Assembly (NCBI RefSeq): GCF_023699475.1
Contig: NZ_JALXFV010000002.1
Span: 1 to 64,000, forward strand
Direction: 5' to 3'
Length of the DNA stretch: 64,000 nt
From: Halomarina rubra
Lineage (GTDB): Archaea; Halobacteriota; Halobacteria; Halobacteriales; Haloarculaceae
Below the pieces are notes generated by a model. The model saw only the letters and a list, made by a program, of their open reading frames with translations. It ran no database searches and was not told the origin of the DNA. The position numbers and the translations under genes are program-made. This document shows, piece by piece, positions 61,112 through 64,000 of this stretch; position 1 is the stretch's first letter, and every line of letters starts with the position of its first letter.

Positions 61112-61828
61112 GTGACCTCCACGACGCCGACCGTCGACTACGCCGCCGACTGGTTCGACCGGTTCGCCCACCCCATCGACGACGAGCGGACGGCCCGCGA
61201 GGCCGCGTTCGTCGACTCGGTCGTCCCCGCCGAGTGCCGCCTCCTCGACTGCTGTTGTGGCACGGGGCGACACGCACACGCCCTCGCCGAGCGCTGTCAC
61301 ACCGTCGTCGGGTTCGACCGCAGTCCGGTGGCGCTCACGACCGCCCGAGCGGGAGCCAGCGACGCACGGTTCGTCCGTGGCGACGTGCGTGCGCTCCCCT
61401 TTCCAGAGCGGTCGTTCGACGCCGCCGTCTGCCTCTGGCAGAGCTTCGGGTACTTCGACGCGCCGACCAACCGGGCCGTCCTGGCCGCGCTCGCACGACG
61501 GCTCCGTCCCGCCGGTCGTCTCGTCCTCGACGTCTACCACCGCGAGTTCTTCGAGGCGCACACGGGGACGCGGACGTTCCAGATCGACGGCGTCGGCGTC
61601 ACCGAGACCAAGACGATGGCCGGTGACCGACTGTCGGTCCGTCTCGAATACGACGACGACGCGCCCGACGACCGCTTCGAGTGGCAGCTGTTCGCCCCGG
61701 ACGACCTCCGTACGCTGGCCGACGACGTGGGCCTCCGGACGGTCGATGCGTGTTCGGACTTCGACGAGGCCGAGTCGCCGACGCCGGAGACTCCCCGGAT
61801 GCAGTTCGTCTTCGAGCGCGAGTGCTGA
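61112..61828 (+). CDS. Class I SAM-dependent methyltransferase
   Basis: A 238-residue Rossmann-fold methyltransferase. Motif I is LLDCCCGTGRHAHAL, the acidic residue after the second strand is in VVGFDRS, and motif IV is AAVCLWQSFGYF. Substrate is unknown; the type is common among small-molecule methyltransferases. The start is taken as the GTG at 61,112 (VTSTTPTVDY); a TTG eight codons earlier is unlikely. Confidence 0.87.
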   Translation: MTSTTPTVDYAADWFDRFAHPIDDERTAREAAFVDSVVPAECRLLDCCCGTGRHAHALAERCHTVVGFDRSPVALTTARAGASDARFVRGDVRALPFPERSFDAAVCLWQSFGYFDAPTNRAVLAALARRLRPAGRLVLDVYHREFFEAHTGTRTFQIDGVGVTETKTMAGDRLSVRLEYDDDAPDDRFEWQLFAPDDLRTLADDVGLRTVDACSDFDEAESPTPETPRMQFVFEREC

Positions 61829-61944
61829 ACGCCGTCGTACCGAGCGCGGTCACGTCGAGCGACGCCGCGTCGTGGCCCGTCGGCGACACCGGCAATCGAC
61901 ACGGTGACGCGACGGGTTTTCCGCGCGCCGCCCGTCTCTCGGGT

Positions 61945-62775
61945 ATGGCCGAGGACGAACCCGCCGAGAACATCAGCGGCGGAACGGCGGGCGGTGGGCG
62001 CTTCTCCGAGTTCGACCCGGGCGACGGCACCTCCCGTGCGGAAGCCGTCGTCGACCGTCTCGGCGACCTCTACTGGCAAAAGACCTACGGCGGACAGGAC
62101 GCCTTCGAGTGTCTCGTCCGGACCATCCTCTCACAGAACACGAGCGACAAGGCCTCACAGCCGGCGCACGACGAGTTGATGGGTCGGTACGGCTCGGGTG
62201 GGGACGCCCACCGGGACGCCGACCTCGCGGTCTCGCTGGCCGAGGCCGACCGAGATGAGTTGGCCGAGACCATCTCCTCGGCGGGGCTGTACAACCAGAA
62301 GTCCGAGACCATCGTCCGCATCGCATCGCGCATCGTCGAGGAGTACGGTTCGGCGGACGCCTTCGACGCGTTCGTCCGCGAACAACCGTACGACGAGGTC
62401 CGCGACGCGCTGCTCGACATGAAGGGCGTCGGGCCGAAGACCGCCGACTGCGTCCTCCTGTTCGCAGGCGGTCGCGGCGGCGTCTTCCCCGTCGACACCC
62501 ACGTCCACCGCATCTACCGGCGCATGGGCATCGCGCCCGCCGACGCCGACCACGAGCGCGTTCGACAGGTGCTCGAAGCCGAACTCCCGGCCGAGAAGTG
62601 CGGGTTCGGTCACACCGCGAGCATCCAGTTCGGCCGCGAGTACTGCTCGGCCCGGAGCCCCGCCTGTCTCGACGACCCCGAGGCGTGTCCGATGGCCGAC
62701 CTCTGTGACCAGGTCGGCGTCTACCCGGCGACCGACGAGGTCGTCGACCCCGCCGACGCGCCGAGCGACGACTGA
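61945..62775 (+). CDS. nth: Endonuclease III (DNA glycosylase/AP lyase)
   Basis: A 276-residue base-excision repair enzyme. The helix-hairpin-helix is MKGVGPKTADCVLLF with catalytic Lys165, and the catalytic aspartate is Asp184 in FPVDTHVHRIYR. Four cysteines at the C-terminus form the [4Fe-4S] site, but the spacing is Cys-x6-Cys-x6-Cys-x5-Cys instead of Cys-x6-Cys-x2-Cys-x5-Cys, an insertion of four residues. It removes oxidised pyrimidines and cuts the strand. Start at 61,945 is the only ATG before the family region. Confidence 0.9.
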   Translation: MAEDEPAENISGGTAGGGRFSEFDPGDGTSRAEAVVDRLGDLYWQKTYGGQDAFECLVRTILSQNTSDKASQPAHDELMGRYGSGGDAHRDADLAVSLAEADRDELAETISSAGLYNQKSETIVRIASRIVEEYGSADAFDAFVREQPYDEVRDALLDMKGVGPKTADCVLLFAGGRGGVFPVDTHVHRIYRRMGIAPADADHERVRQVLEAELPAEKCGFGHTASIQFGREYCSARSPACLDDPEACPMADLCDQVGVYPATDEVVDPADAPSDD

Positions 62776-62890
62776 GAACGGAGCGCAGCGGGGTCGCCGG
62801 CGGGTGCGACGGGACGGTTCCGGCAGACGGACGATCGCGGCTGTGTGACGGTGTAGCAGTGTTTATCTCCTCCGTCGGACGACGTCGGAT

Positions 62891-63259
62891 ATGGCACCAG
62901 TGTTACACCTCTGCTTGAACGTCGCGGACGTCGACGCCAGCGAGTCGTTCTACGAGCAGTTCGGGTTCGAACGGTCGCGGTCGCTGGACCTCGGCGGCGT
63001 CGAGAACCGCTTCGTCGCCGACGACAACGGCATCGAACTCCAACTCAGAGAGCACCCCGAAATCGAGACACTCGACACGGGTAACGCCTGGGACCACCTC
63101 TCGCTGGGTGTCGACTCGGTGGACGACGAACTCGACCGCATCGAACACGGTGGACTCGTGAACGGACCGATGGACGTCGACGTCGCGGGTGCGCGAGTCG
63201 CGTTCGTGGAGGACCCCGACGGCCACGTCGTCGAACTGCTCGAAGAACTGGCGGGTTGA
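62891..63259 (+). CDS. VOC family protein (glyoxalase/dioxygenase fold)
   Basis: A 122-residue vicinal-oxygen-chelate protein: LHLCLNVADVDASESFYEQFGF at the N-terminus and VAFVEDPDGHVVELLEEL at the end, each contributing metal ligands (His and Glu). Activity is unknown: candidates are a lactoylglutathione-lyase-like isomerase, a dioxygenase or a drug-binding protein. A GTTTATC box about 28 bases before the ATG fits a leaderless transcript. Confidence 0.9.
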   Translation: MAPVLHLCLNVADVDASESFYEQFGFERSRSLDLGGVENRFVADDNGIELQLREHPEIETLDTGNAWDHLSLGVDSVDDELDRIEHGGLVNGPMDVDVAGARVAFVEDPDGHVVELLEELAG

Positions 63260-63287
63260 GTCGTCCGACGGCGACCCGCCCCCGTGA

Positions 63288-63752
63288 CTACCCGGAGACC
63301 GTCGTCGTTCTCGTGCTCGCCGTCGACAGCCGCAGCGCGCCGACGAGGCTCCCGAGGATCAGGAGGAAGGCGAGCAACGAGAGGTTCGGAATCGACAGGC
63401 CGAGACCCGGCAACTGCCACTGGATGGCCGTACAGCCGCCGCCGAAGCCACAGACGTCGCTCCCGGTCCGCTGGATGACCGAGTGGTAGCCGGCGACGAC
63501 GGTGCCGCCGAGCGCGAGCGGGAGGACGGTCCGGTAGACGCCGGGGCGGTCCTCGTAGGCCGCGACGCCGAGCACGACCACCAGCGGGTACATCAGGATG
63601 CGCTGGTACCAACAGAGGTCACACGGGATGTAGCCGTAGCCGAGACTGAACGTCAGGCTCCCTGCGGTGGCGACGAGCGCGACGAGCGCCCCCACGGCGA
63701 GCCACGCGCGGGCGGTGAGGCTGCCCGCGACACCCCCCGACCGCGTGCTCAT
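63288..63752 (-). CDS. dsbB: Disulfide bond formation protein B (DsbB)
   Basis: A 154-residue four-helix membrane protein. The first redox pair is CDLCWYQR near residue 44, and the second pair is in SDVCGFGGGC near residues 100-105. DsbB passes electrons from DsbA to quinone and so drives disulfide formation outside the membrane. Its start overlaps the stop of the upstream thioredoxin-fold gene by four bases, forming a DsbA-DsbB operon. Confidence 0.92.
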   Translation of the reverse strand: MSTRSGGVAGSLTARAWLAVGALVALVATAGSLTFSLGYGYIPCDLCWYQRILMYPLVVVLGVAAYEDRPGVYRTVLPLALGGTVVAGYHSVIQRTGSDVCGFGGGCTAIQWQLPGLGLSIPNLSLLAFLLILGSLVGALRLSTASTRTTTVSG

Positions 63753-64000
63753 CGGGAGGCGAACTGGTCGAGGGCGTTCCGGGTCGCCTGCGGGAGGCTA
63801 TCGCCCTCGTACGCTTTGACCACCTGGCCGTCGACGACGAGTGTGGGCGTCCCCCGGTAGCCGGCGTTCGTCGCGTCGGTCGCGGTACGGCTCATGAGCC
63901 GTGTGTACTCGTCGTCCTCTATCTGCGAGCGGACGGCGTCGACGTCGCTGACGCCGACCTTCTCGGCGGCCGTCGTCAGCCAGTCGGTCGTCGCCCACTC
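63749..64000 (-). CDS. DsbA-family thioredoxin-fold protein (partial)
   Basis: Only the last 83 residues are in the window; the N-terminus, including the CxxC active site, lies beyond it. The visible part has the cis-proline loop GTPTLVVDGQVV and a C-terminal helix ending NALDQFASR. It overlaps dsbB by four bases, as expected for a DsbA/DsbB pair. The protein is expected to oxidise cysteines of exported proteins. Confidence 0.85.
   Translation of the reverse strand, partial: EWATTDWLTTAAEKVGVSDVDAVRSQIEDDEYTRLMSRTATDATNAGYRGTPTLVVDGQVVKAYEGDSLPQATRNALDQFASR

Noticed and set aside
59912-61561. 549-codon open frame on the minus strand
   Set aside because: It crosses the Thr-rich repeat gene and the methyltransferase in antisense; the Gly/Arg/Leu runs are the reverse reading of the repeat DNA.

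Overview
The window comes from a halophilic archaeon (class Halobacteria). The proteins are very acidic, codons favour G/C in the third position, most genes have a TATA-like box about 25-30 nt upstream of the start codon with little or no leader, several exported proteins carry twin-arginine (Tat) signals, and there are family markers such as RdfA/Sph, Bat-type HTH, DUF5797/DUF5787, geranylgeranyl reductase and a uS10-like paralogue. The order Haloferacales is plausible, but the sequence alone does not fix a genus.

Two compositional regions meet near 47.1-47.6 kb. Positions 1 to about 47,000 are accessory-like, with long AT-rich gaps, sensory and regulatory genes and a very large carbohydrate locus. 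From about 47.6 kb to the end the DNA is more GC-rich and carries ordinary chromosomal genes: a Tat-exported small protein, 2Fe-2S ferredoxin, geranylgeranyl reductase, transcription factors, NUDIX hydrolase, uS10-like protein, M20 amidohydrolase, TauE/SafE permease, coiled-coil protein, DUF371, a Thr-rich surface protein, methyltransferase, endonuclease III, VOC protein and DsbB/DsbA.

The centre of interest is 4.7-42.3 kb, which reads as an archaeal polysaccharide-utilisation locus for a sulfated, arabinose- and galactose-containing glycan. It holds an IclR regulator, a GH127 enzyme, three GH51-type enzymes, a GH2 enzyme with a LamG domain, a Tat-exported lectin-like protein, five Cys-type sulfatases, a formylglycine-generating enzyme (FGE) with both catalytic cysteines, a complete Opp/Dpp-type ABC transporter, two SDR dehydrogenases, an SMP-30-type lactonase, a DgoD-type sugar-acid dehydratase and an M24-like protein. 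The GH2, one GH51 and the lectin-like protein have Tat signals. The sulfatases, FGE, GH127 and two GH51s do not. The inferred flow is partial depolymerisation and capture outside, oligosaccharide uptake by the ABC transporter, cytoplasmic desulfation and trimming, then oxidation of the released sugars through a lactone and aldonate to a 2-keto-3-deoxy sugar acid.

Left of this locus lies an rdfA-sph pair (cell-shape determinants in Haloferax). Right of it, an AT-rich stretch holds a candidate small RNA, a 42-residue zinc-ribbon protein paralogous to one at 1.5 kb, and a divergent histidine kinase/response regulator pair. Two solitary hairpins resembling IS200/IS605 (TnpB-type) ends occur at 5.6 and 52.1 kb, neither next to a transposase gene. 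No rRNA, tRNA or CRISPR array was recognised.
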